Positions 13,600 to 19,775 of a DNA stretch of 33,860 nt are shown in pieces. How positions within the stretch are numbered: position 1 is the first letter of the stretch; every line of letters starts with the position of its first letter. Location: positions 71,619 through 105,478 of the forward strand of contig JAFSAM010000073.1 of assembly GCA_017441005.1 (NCBI GenBank). Direction: 5' to 3'. This stretch comes from Clostridia bacterium (lineage in GTDB: Bacteria; Bacillota; Clostridia; Oscillospirales; CAG-272). Made by a program: the position numbers and the translations under genes. Below the pieces are notes generated by a model. It was not told the DNA's origin, ran no database searches, and worked only from the letters and a program-made list of their open reading frames with translations.

Positions 13600-14356
13600 C
13601 CATATCACACTCCCTGTATACTTTTTTCATATCATCGGTGTTATCCGTGTTATTCTGCGTTTTGCTGTTAAATATAATAAACGGCTTTGTTGTAAACACG
13701 GACGAAGCCGCCCCCTTTTTAGCCTCTACAAGCATAAGACAGGCACGACCGTCTTTATAAGGATAAACGTAGGTCATTCTCTTCGGTTCAAGGTTGTTTT
13801 TACGCATTGAATAAAGAAGATCTATCGCTCTGTCGGGTCTGTAAACACAGTAGAAAAGACCGCCGTGCTTAAGTATTTTTGAAGCCGCAGAGCAAAAATC
13901 CTCGATCCCGCCCTCCACCTCGTGCCTTGCCGTATTCTTGCCGATATCCGTGTTGGATTTTCCGGAATCGGTTTTCATATAAGGGGGATTGGAAAAAACA
14001 ACGTCTACTTCCCCGCCGAATGTAGTATCCTTCAAATTTCTTATGTCAGATTTGATGGGTATAACCGAGGAGCCGTTATATTCGACATTCCGTTTTAACA
14101 GATCAAAATAGTCGTCCTGTATCTCGACAGAATAGATTTCCGAAAACTTCGAATACTCCTCGCAAAGCAAGGATATAATCCCCGTTCCCGCACCGAATTC
14201 GACCGCCTTTTTGTTGCCCATCTTACGAATGAAGGCAGCTAAAAGAACAGCGTCCGTTCCGTAGGCAAAGCCACCGATCTTTTGGATAAGCGATATTTTT
14301 TCATCGACCTTATCGATACGTTCATCATTATGGATCAAGCTATCTGATTCTTTCAA
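13577..14356 (-). CDS. TrmN6/YabB-like tRNA (adenine-N6) methyltransferase
   Basis: A 259-residue class I methyltransferase of the TrmN6 (YfiC/YabB) family, which in E. coli methylates A37 of tRNA-Val. The SAM-binding VEFGAGTGIISLL lies near residue 52, and the catalytic SNPPY near residue 120 is the N6-adenine motif. The best start is a TTG at 14356: GGCGGTG sits six to eight bases ahead and no in-frame ATG occurs before the conserved N-terminal block. Upstream ATGs are out of frame and soon meet stops. Near the C-terminus residues 220-245 are rich in Asn/Thr/Asp and look like a tail absent from the core family. It is co-transcribed with rsmI. Confidence 0.88.
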   Translation of the reverse strand: MKESDSLIHNDERIDKVDEKISLIQKIGGFAYGTDAVLLAAFIRKMGNKKAVEFGAGTGIISLLCEEYSKFSEIYSVEIQDDYFDLLKRNVEYNGSSVIPIKSDIRNLKDTTFGGEVDVVFSNPPYMKTDSGKSNTDIGKNTARHEVEGGIEDFCSAASKILKHGGLFYCVYRPDRAIDLLYSMRKNNLEPKRMTYVYPYKDGRACLMLVEAKKGAASSVFTTKPFIIFNSKTQNNTDNTDDMKKVYRECDMDDEYKLL

Positions 14357-14397
14357 GAAAAAACACCGCCCATCGTAAAAATCTTAATAAAAATTAA

Positions 14398-14430
14398 GAT
14401 AGGAAATCCGCGCAAGGCAGATTTCCTATC
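14398..14430 (-). terminator. Terminator after the ferredoxin gene
   Basis: GATAGGAAATC (14398-14408) is a perfect 11-bp inverted repeat of 14420-14430, with an 11-base loop. On the minus strand a T-rich stretch follows, so it probably ends the ferredoxin transcript before the TrmN6-like gene. Confidence 0.75.
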
Positions 14431-14481
14431 AGACTTCGGTAATGCTATGTAAATACAATTACACGAAATGATGCTAAAAAA

Positions 14482-14655
14482 TTATTCAGCCTTGGGAGCT
14501 TCTACAGGGCAAGAACCTGCGCAAGCACCGCAATCAAGGCACTTATCTGCATCAATAACATACTTGCCGTCCTGTTCTGTAATGCATTCTACAGGGCAGT
14601 CAGCTGCACATGCACCGCATCCGATGCAAATATCTGCGTCAATTTTATAAGCCAT
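14482..14655 (-). CDS. 2[4Fe-4S] ferredoxin (clostridial type)
   Basis: A 57-residue electron carrier. Two Cys motifs, CIGCGACAADCP and CLDCGACAGSCP, each give the C-x2-C-x2-C-x3-C-P pattern that binds one [4Fe-4S] cluster, sharing the fourth cysteine across halves. The length fits the clostridial bacterial-type ferredoxins that serve pyruvate:ferredoxin oxidoreductase and hydrogenases. The start is the ATG at 14655, eight bases after GGAGGTG; an upstream in-frame extension lacks family residues. It has its own promoter (14743-14771) and terminator, so it is an independent unit inserted between ricT and the trmN6-like gene. In B. subtilis this position holds yabA. Confidence 0.95.
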   Translation of the reverse strand: MAYKIDADICIGCGACAADCPVECITEQDGKYVIDADKCLDCGACAGSCPVEAPKAE

Positions 14656-14742
14656 TTCTGTACACCTCCATAATGGTAATAATAACTTAATGTTTGACCG
14701 AATCAAACGCCGAAAAAAAACGACATCTTCATCAGCAGACAT

Positions 14743-14771
14743 ATTATAACACAATACTTCAAAAAATGCAA
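14743..14771 (-). promoter_or_regulatory. Promoter for the ferredoxin gene
   Basis: TTGCAT (14771-14766), 17 bases, TATAAT (14748-14743) on the minus strand. Its upstream half shares an identical 14-base stretch, TTGCATTTTTTGAA, with the rimP operon promoter (26690-26718). The leader to the start codon is about 80 bases. Confidence 0.75.
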
Positions 14772-14789
14772 ATGATTTACGAATATTTT

Positions 14790-15695
14790 TTAAGATTCTT
14801 CAAGTTTTTTGAGTTCATCGTCAATTTTTTCGTCTTTTTCTTTCCTTCTGAGGTAACCTTTTACTTTAAGCAGATCTCTCTGGAAGGTTTTTGGAGCCTG
14901 ATCGGGGTTTGCGTTCATTCTGACCTTAACAAGTCCCGCAAGAGGAAGCACCTCTGTAACCACGCCTTCGCCATCGGGTGTCTCCACTATTGAATCGATT
15001 TTGGGAGTTCTCTTCAATTCCTCCTCATAAACCTCGGACTCATATCTGAGACAGCACATAAGTCTGCCGCAGGTACCCGATATTTTAGCAGAGTTCAATG
15101 ACAAATTCTGCTCTTTTGCCATTTTGATGGAAACCTGAGCAAAGTCGTTAAGAAACGTCTTGCAACAGAAAGGTCTGCCGCATACGCCGAGACCGCCCAT
15201 CATTTTCGCTTCGTCTCTGATGCCTATTTGCCTAAGCTCGATCCTCGTCTTGAATACAGAGGCAAGATCCTTTACAAGCTCACGGAAATCGACTCTGCCC
15301 TCGGCAGAAAAATAGAACAGAAGCTTGTTGTTGTCAACAGTATATTCAACCTCGATAAGCTTCATTTCGAGATTGTGCTTTTCGATCTTCTGAAGACAGA
15401 TATCGAAAGCCTCTTTTTCCTTTTTGCTGTTTTCCTCGTGGTGGATGTCGTCGGCACGTGTCGCCTTTCTGATCACCTTTCGTAAAGGAGGAACGATCTC
15501 CGTGTTGGGAACAAACTTGTTCGCAGCAACTGTTTGACCGTATTCAAGTCCGCGGGCAGTTTCTACTATTACGTTTTCACCCTGATCGACCTTAAGTCCA
15601 TTGGGATCAAAATAATATATTTTACCCGTCTGTCTGAACCTGACCCCGATAACTTCAACCTCTTCGGGAAGCTCAACCATTTCTTTATTATCCAT
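14790..15695 (-). CDS. ricT: RicT/YaaT, PSP1-domain regulator of RNA processing
   Basis: A 301-residue PSP1-domain protein. In B. subtilis RicT joins RicA and RicF in an iron-sulfur complex that controls RNase Y mRNA processing, sporulation and biofilm formation. The diagnostic cysteine blocks are present: VCGRPFCC (Cys172, Cys177, Cys178) and TCGRLMCC (Cys209, Cys214, Cys215). The C-terminal part (about 220-301) is basic and charged. AGGAGA precedes the ATG. It lies 78 bases after holB, as in the B. subtilis holB-yaaT order. The family is clear; whether RicA and RicF partners exist cannot be seen here. Confidence 0.93.
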   Translation of the reverse strand: MDNKEMVELPEEVEVIGVRFRQTGKIYYFDPNGLKVDQGENVIVETARGLEYGQTVAANKFVPNTEIVPPLRKVIRKATRADDIHHEENSKKEKEAFDICLQKIEKHNLEMKLIEVEYTVDNNKLLFYFSAEGRVDFRELVKDLASVFKTRIELRQIGIRDEAKMMGGLGVCGRPFCCKTFLNDFAQVSIKMAKEQNLSLNSAKISGTCGRLMCCLRYESEVYEEELKRTPKIDSIVETPDGEGVVTEVLPLAGLVKVRMNANPDQAPKTFQRDLLKVKGYLRRKEKDEKIDDELKKLEES

Positions 15696-15773
15696 TTATT
15701 TCTCCTGTGTCTCGGCAACTGTATTTTTTTCATTTCTTTTTTGCCGTTGCCGAAGCAAAAAAGTTTAAAGACA

Positions 15774-16811
15774 TCATACCGCCGCCGCTTTTTTTAGCTC
15801 GATCGCAAGGTTTGTGAGCATACAGTTGAGGTTAAGATTAAGCGAGACCTCGCTTCTGGCGGAAGAAAGCACTTCGTAAAGGCGCATCACACCTGCAGAC
15901 GTAAATTCAGAAGCTACCTTGCGGGCAATATCGGCATTTGCATAAAAAAGCAAATTGACGTTATCCCCGTCCGACTTTTTAACTGACATAAGATCTCTTA
16001 CGGCATACGTTGCATAGAGCAAAATATCGCCGAGCACGTCGCGTGCTTTAGTAATTTTTTGAAGATACACCAAGAGATCCGAGAGCTTTTGCTTTTCTGA
16101 AGAAAGCTCTATAAGCTTCATAGCCTTTTCGTGCTTTGACTGTGTTTTATCGTTTTTGAAATCGGAAATAAGCCTTTGTGCAACACCGATCTTTCCCTCG
16201 GATATACGAACGATAAGCTTAAATCCGTCGGGATCGGATGCCGCCATACTAACGGCTGTTTTGTTGTATTCAAGTAGGTATTTTTCAAGCTCATCATCCG
16301 AAAATACCTGCATTTTCAAAACGGGAGCTCGTGATTTGACGGTAGCCAGCATATTGGCTGAATTCTCACAGAGCATAATAAAATAAACGCCGCGAGGCGG
16401 CTCTTCAAGCACCTTAAGGAATACGTTTTGAGCAGGCTCATTCATACATTCGGCGTCGCTGATCAAAAAGATCTTTACGTCCTCTTCGCTCGGTTTGACA
16501 AAGACCTCGGATCTGAGAGCCCTTATCTGATCGACCGTTATCTGCTTTTTGTCCTCAAGAAGTCCTATCTCAATTACGTCGGGAGAAATACCCTCGGAAA
16601 TCTTTCGGCACGATTCACACATAAGACAGGGCCTGTCAAACAGCGAATTACAAGCAAGCAAACACGCAAGACGACGAGCCAGCGTATGTTTACCGCTGCC
16701 CCGTCCGCCTTCCAATATATAAGCATGAGCTAATTTCCCGTTTTCAGCAGCATTGCTGAAAAAAGAAAGCAATTTTTCGTTTCCGTATATATAAGTTTTT
16801 TCGTTATCCAT
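15774..16811 (-). CDS. holB: DNA polymerase III delta-prime subunit (clamp loader)
   Basis: A 345-residue AAA+ clamp-loader subunit. A Walker-A-like GGRGSGKH is at residues 35-42. A zinc module has four cysteines (Cys54, Cys62, Cys65, Cys68), and NVFLKVLEEPP and KSRAPVLKM are family blocks around the sensor. The final hydrophobic helices hold the collar domain. It overlaps functionally with the tau/gamma subunit in loading the sliding clamp. The start at 16811 is only 9 bases after the darA stop and has no clear ribosome site, suggesting coupling to darA translation. The order darA-holB-ricT matches B. subtilis yaaQ-(yaaR)-holB-yaaT, minus yaaR. Confidence 0.93.
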   Translation of the reverse strand: MDNEKTYIYGNEKLLSFFSNAAENGKLAHAYILEGGRGSGKHTLARRLACLLACNSLFDRPCLMCESCRKISEGISPDVIEIGLLEDKKQITVDQIRALRSEVFVKPSEEDVKIFLISDAECMNEPAQNVFLKVLEEPPRGVYFIMLCENSANMLATVKSRAPVLKMQVFSDDELEKYLLEYNKTAVSMAASDPDGFKLIVRISEGKIGVAQRLISDFKNDKTQSKHEKAMKLIELSSEKQKLSDLLVYLQKITKARDVLGDILLYATYAVRDLMSVKKSDGDNVNLLFYANADIARKVASEFTSAGVMRLYEVLSSARSEVSLNLNLNCMLTNLAIELKKAAAV

Positions 16812-16820
16812 TTAAAGTAA

Positions 16821-17144
16821 TCAGATGTGTTCGAATCTTTCGATATTGAGAACAAAGACTGTAGCTCCGCCGACAGTTACCTTAGCAGGGATAGTCGAAA
16901 TTGATGCGGGATTGTAAACGGGATCCGCGGGGATCGGAACAGTTCTCTTTTTGGAGAAATGACTGATGATCTCAAGAACCTTGTCTACCTCATCATCCTG
17001 AACACCGGTGAGGAAGGTGGTATTTCCGCTCATCAAAAAACCGCCCGTAGACGCAATTTTGGTTACCATAAAGCCGGACTTGCTGAGACCGGTATTTACG
17101 TAGTTGGCATCATCGTTATTTACAATCGCTAACAAAAGTTTCAT
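16821..17144 (-). CDS. darA: Cyclic-di-AMP receptor DarA/PstA (YaaQ)
   Basis: A 107-residue PII-like trimeric protein that binds cyclic-di-AMP. Family blocks are MKLLLAIVNNDDA at the start, FMVTKIASTGGFL (about residues 25-37), SGNTTFLTGV and the C-terminal GGATVFVLNIE. The Thr/Ser/Gly residues around TGGFLMSGNTT form the nucleotide pocket in known structures. AAGGAG precedes the ATG, and a perfect promoter sits at 17204-17232. First gene of the operon with holB and ricT. What it regulates in this organism is unknown. Confidence 0.93.
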   Translation of the reverse strand: MKLLLAIVNNDDANYVNTGLSKSGFMVTKIASTGGFLMSGNTTFLTGVQDDEVDKVLEIISHFSKKRTVPIPADPVYNPASISTIPAKVTVGGATVFVLNIERFEHI

Positions 17145-17203
17145 AATTTCGTCTCCTTACTATATTTTACAACGTTTATTAATAATATTAATTTGACAAT
17201 ACT

Positions 17204-17232
17204 ATTATAACAAAAAAACAATCGCTTGTCAA
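17204..17232 (-). promoter_or_regulatory. Consensus promoter for darA-holB-ricT
   Basis: TTGACA (17232-17227), 17 bases, TATAAT (17209-17204) on the minus strand, a perfect sigma-A promoter 60 bases from the darA start codon. The divergent YpeB-like gene begins 42 bases to the right, with no clear sigma-A promoter of its own. Confidence 0.9.
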
Positions 17233-17273
17233 TTTTTTTATGTATATTTTATTTAAAAATAAGGTAAAACGCT

Positions 17274-18473
17274 ATGTATATTGTCAGAAAAAAATATATG
17301 ATCAAGGCAATAGCTTTGTTTATAACGTTTGTTGGGATAATAACGGGTATTTTCGTATCTGATATAGAGGCAACCAAAAAACAGATTTTAAAAGAAGAAT
17401 CAAACGAAAAGGCTGAAATGATCAATCTTCTTTCGGATTTTCAAGTTCTATGTGACACATTCGAAAAAAGTATTGACTTAAATACCCCCACCTCCCTCGG
17501 CAAAGAAATATACGCAAGGTGCATGTTGATACGTTCGCACCTGTTCGATATGAATATAAAAACCGAAAACACCGTAGGATGGTTAAACGAGCTTTCCGAC
17601 TATACTAACACGGAAATGAATGACGAAGAAAAAAACAAAGAATACCTGACGAAGCTGAGAAACGCTACTGCAATTCTGATTAATAATTGCGAAAACCCAT
17701 CAAGCATCGATCTTACACGTCTTGAGGAATTGTTTGCACCGAAAACAGACAGCGAAGAATACAAAGAAATGCTAAATGAGCTCGAAAACGAATACCCGCT
17801 TTTGAACAACCGGATCAAAGCCTCGGTTAAAGAAATAACCGAATATGCAATGTCTGTGTTAAACCACCCGATACTCCCCCGCCGATTTAAAGGTAATTAC
17901 ACCTTCCCCGGCGCATTGTCTTACACCACACAAAACTCCTATGCCGCCATACACCCATCGGGTAACACACTAAACCGTATGGCAACAGAGCCCTCAACAA
18001 ACACACCCGCATACAGCTATACCGTGTTAGACAAAAAGGCAGAAGAATATTTAAAACAATATGCTCCTTACGCTCAAAACTGCAAAAGAGTATATAAAGA
18101 AAAAATCGAAAACACAGTATATTATATATTCTGTCCCGAATATTATACCGATACCGTAACCATATTCAACTACGATGAACAAATCAGAATCGCATTAAAC
18201 GCCTTTGACGGCCGAATGAAAGCGTTTGATGCCACAAAATATTTAAAAAACCACGGTAAAGATCAAATAAAGAAAGAGTGGGCGAAAAAGCAAGCTCCCG
18301 ATTTCGGAAACAATACTCTTATATCCGAAAATACCGTTATTATTGATAGACTGCAATATACCGAATATATAATCTTATCGACATCGGGGCAAAAATATTA
18401 CGTTTTGAGCCAAAACTCAAACGACGATATCATTTTAACTCAAAAAGAATTTTTAAAAATTTTAAACAGATAA
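17274..18473 (+). CDS. YpeB-like germination protein
   Basis: A 399-residue membrane protein. One helix at residues 9-28 is followed by an extracytoplasmic helical part rich in Glu/Lys (about 33-200) and a C-terminal part (about 245-399) with PepSY-like beta strands. The stretch IRIALNAFDGRMKAFDATKYL-x-NH is what made me recognise YpeB; it recurs in that family. Family knowledge: YpeB is needed for the spore cortex-lytic enzyme SleB to localise, and the two genes usually sit together. Here no sleB is next to it, only housekeeping genes, and no forespore promoter is clear. AAGG lies eight to nine bases before the ATG. A strong bidirectional terminator follows. Assignment by pattern, not alignment. 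Confidence 0.7.
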   Translation: MYIVRKKYMIKAIALFITFVGIITGIFVSDIEATKKQILKEESNEKAEMINLLSDFQVLCDTFEKSIDLNTPTSLGKEIYARCMLIRSHLFDMNIKTENTVGWLNELSDYTNTEMNDEEKNKEYLTKLRNATAILINNCENPSSIDLTRLEELFAPKTDSEEYKEMLNELENEYPLLNNRIKASVKEITEYAMSVLNHPILPRRFKGNYTFPGALSYTTQNSYAAIHPSGNTLNRMATEPSTNTPAYSYTVLDKKAEEYLKQYAPYAQNCKRVYKEKIENTVYYIFCPEYYTDTVTIFNYDEQIRIALNAFDGRMKAFDATKYLKNHGKDQIKKEWAKKQAPDFGNNTLISENTVIIDRLQYTEYIILSTSGQKYYVLSQNSNDDIILTQKEFLKILNR

Positions 18474-18502
18474 AAAAACCAACCGAAATCGGTTGGTTTT
18501 TT
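18473..18502. terminator. Bidirectional terminator between the YpeB-like gene and rpsR
   Basis: AACCAACCG and CGGTTGGTT (about 18477-18498) pair around a small A/T loop, with an A-run before and a T-run after. It serves the convergent plus-strand YpeB-like gene and the minus-strand rpsF-ssb-rpsR operon. Confidence 0.93.
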
Positions 18503-18518
18503 AAAATACAACTCAATA

Positions 18519-18764
18519 TTAGTCGCTAACGTAAGGAAGAAGAGCTACCTGACGTGCGCGCTTAACAGCGATGGTTACCTGGCGCTGATGCTTAGCGCAA
18601 GTACCTGTGATTCTTCTGGGAAGAATCTTGGAACGTTCGCTGATATATTTTCTGAGACGAGCTGTGTCTTTGTAATCAATGTGTTCGATCTTCTCTGCGC
18701 AGAACTGGCAAACCTTTTTTCTCTTGCGGTTGTTCTGGCGGAAGGGCTTCTGTTCTCTATCCAT
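18519..18764 (-). CDS. rpsR: 30S ribosomal protein S18
   Basis: An 81-residue ribosomal protein that binds the 30S platform together with S6. The family core [26 protein letters not shown] and [13 protein letters not shown] is intact. Before and within it, CQFC and TCAKHQ supply three cysteines and a histidine: the metal-binding (C+) version, unlike B. subtilis S18, which lacks these residues. AGGAGGA precedes the start. Last gene of rpsF-ssb-rpsR. The 70 bases between ssb and rpsR hold only a short GCATT/AATGC hairpin. Confidence 0.97.
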   Translation of the reverse strand: MDREQKPFRQNNRKRKKVCQFCAEKIEHIDYKDTARLRKYISERSKILPRRITGTCAKHQRQVTIAVKRARQVALLPYVSD

Positions 18765-18835
18765 TTTACGAATCCTCCTGTTAAATTTCTGATAAAAGCA
18801 TTATAAAAATGCCGCTTGTTTGGTTCTGCCCCAAT

Positions 18836-19288
18836 TTAGAAAGGCAGATCCTGATCTCCGGAAATTACCTCAAAATCAGGTGCCGAATCGGTAGAATAAG
18901 AGGGTGCACCGAAGTTATCCGAAGAATTCTGATAAGAACTGTTTTCGGACTTGCTGTCTACAAAATTAACTTCGTCAACAACAACCTCTGTAACGTATCT
19001 CTTGTTGTTCTGCTGATCGGTCCAGGTTCTTGTCTGAAGCGAACCGGTAATGCAGATAGAGCTACCCTTTCTGAAATATCTTGTGATAAATTCAGCCTGA
19101 TTTCTCCAAGCAACGCAGTTTATAAAATCGCTCTGCTGGTTGGCCTGTCCCTCTGCATTCTTTGCAAAACGGCGGGTAACAGCGATCGAAAACGAAGTAA
19201 CTACGATACCGCTTGTGGTTGTCTTGAGTTCGGGATCAGCGGTAAGACGACCGCCGAGAATTACCTTGTTAAAATTGAAATTAGCCAT
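18836..19288 (-). CDS. ssb: Single-stranded DNA-binding protein
   Basis: A 150-residue SSB. The N-terminal OB fold (about residues 1-105) has FNKVILGGRLTADPELK, FINCVAWRNQAEFITRYFRKGS and RTWTDQQ. A flexible Ser/Asn-rich tail (about 115-140) ends in the acidic tip DQDLPF that recruits repair and replication partners. AAGGG precedes the ATG. It lies between rpsF and rpsR, the standard arrangement that links translation and replication proteins. Confidence 0.97.
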   Translation of the reverse strand: MANFNFNKVILGGRLTADPELKTTTSGIVVTSFSIAVTRRFAKNAEGQANQQSDFINCVAWRNQAEFITRYFRKGSSICITGSLQTRTWTDQQNNKRYVTEVVVDEVNFVDSKSENSSYQNSSDNFGAPSYSTDSAPDFEVISGDQDLPF

Positions 19289-19313
19289 GGTGTTTACCCT
19301 TCTTTCTTACTTC

Positions 19314-19610
19314 TTACTTGCCGGCTTTTACTACGATGGAACGCATAATTCCTTCGGTAATACCGAAGATACGCTCAAGCTCAGAAATGAACTTAGCGGG
19401 AGCGTTAAACTTAACGAGCACGTAATAACCTTCGTTAAGATCGTTGATGGGGTATGCAAGTCTGCGCTTGCCCCACTCTTCGATTTCCTCGACTGCACCG
19501 TTGTCAGCAATAAGCTTTGTAAACTTCTCTACAAGAGCCTTTACTTCCTCTTCACCCTTCTGAAGATCAACAACGAATATAGTCTCGTAAGACGAATTCA
19601 TCTTCTCCAT
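19314..19610 (-). CDS. rpsF: 30S ribosomal protein S6
   Basis: A 98-residue ribosomal protein. The ferredoxin-like fold shows as YETIFVVD at the start, WGKRRLAYPINDLNEGYYVLVKF in the middle and IMRSIVVKAGK at the end. The start at 19610 has a near-perfect AAGGAGGTG site; an upstream in-frame extension is discarded because it runs through the leader structure and lacks family residues. First gene of the rpsF-ssb-rpsR operon, controlled from the promoter at 19691-19719. A structured leader may allow feedback by S6:S18. Confidence 0.97.
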   Translation of the reverse strand: MEKMNSSYETIFVVDLQKGEEEVKALVEKFTKLIADNGAVEEIEEWGKRRLAYPINDLNEGYYVLVKFNAPAKFISELERIFGITEGIMRSIVVKAGK

Positions 19611-19631
19611 TAATATACACCTCCTTATGGA

Positions 19632-19678
19632 CTTTGGCCGTATGTCTCGCATACAGCAAGGAAGAAACTTATTCAAAG
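19632..19678 (-). ncRNA. Candidate S6:S18 autoregulatory leader of rpsF
   Basis: On the minus strand CTTTG (19678-19674) pairs with CAAAG (19636-19632). Inside, CTGTATG pairs with CATACGG around a GAGA-type loop, and an asymmetric bulge lies on the 5' side. Family knowledge: many bacteria carry an rpsF leader hairpin bound by S6 and S18 to repress translation. The position, directly before the ribosome site, suits this. Match to the known consensus was judged by eye only. Confidence 0.5.
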
Positions 19679-19690
19679 TTTCACTTGATA

Positions 19691-19719
19691 ATAATACTAT
19701 ATATATTTGCATTTGTCAA
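19691..19719 (-). promoter_or_regulatory. Promoter for rpsF-ssb-rpsR
   Basis: TTGACA (19719-19714), 17 bases, TATTAT (19696-19691) on the minus strand. Transcription should begin near 19683, just before the leader structure. Confidence 0.85.
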
Positions 19720-19724
19720 CTATT

Positions 19725-19748
19725 TTGAAAAAGTTTACATTTTTTCAA
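19725..19748 (-). terminator. Weak hairpin between ygiQ and the rpsF promoter
   Basis: TTGAAAAA (19725-19732) pairs with TTTTTCAA (19741-19748). The stem is A/T only and no clear U-tract follows, so it is at best a weak end for the radical-SAM gene transcript. Confidence 0.35.
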
Positions 19749-19775
19749 CATTTTAGTCGTATAAAAAATGCAGTT

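Noticed and set aside
14656..14754. A 33-residue N-terminal extension of the ferredoxin
   Set aside because: It overlaps the -10 region of the promoter, and the GGAGGTG site clearly belongs to the ATG at 14655.
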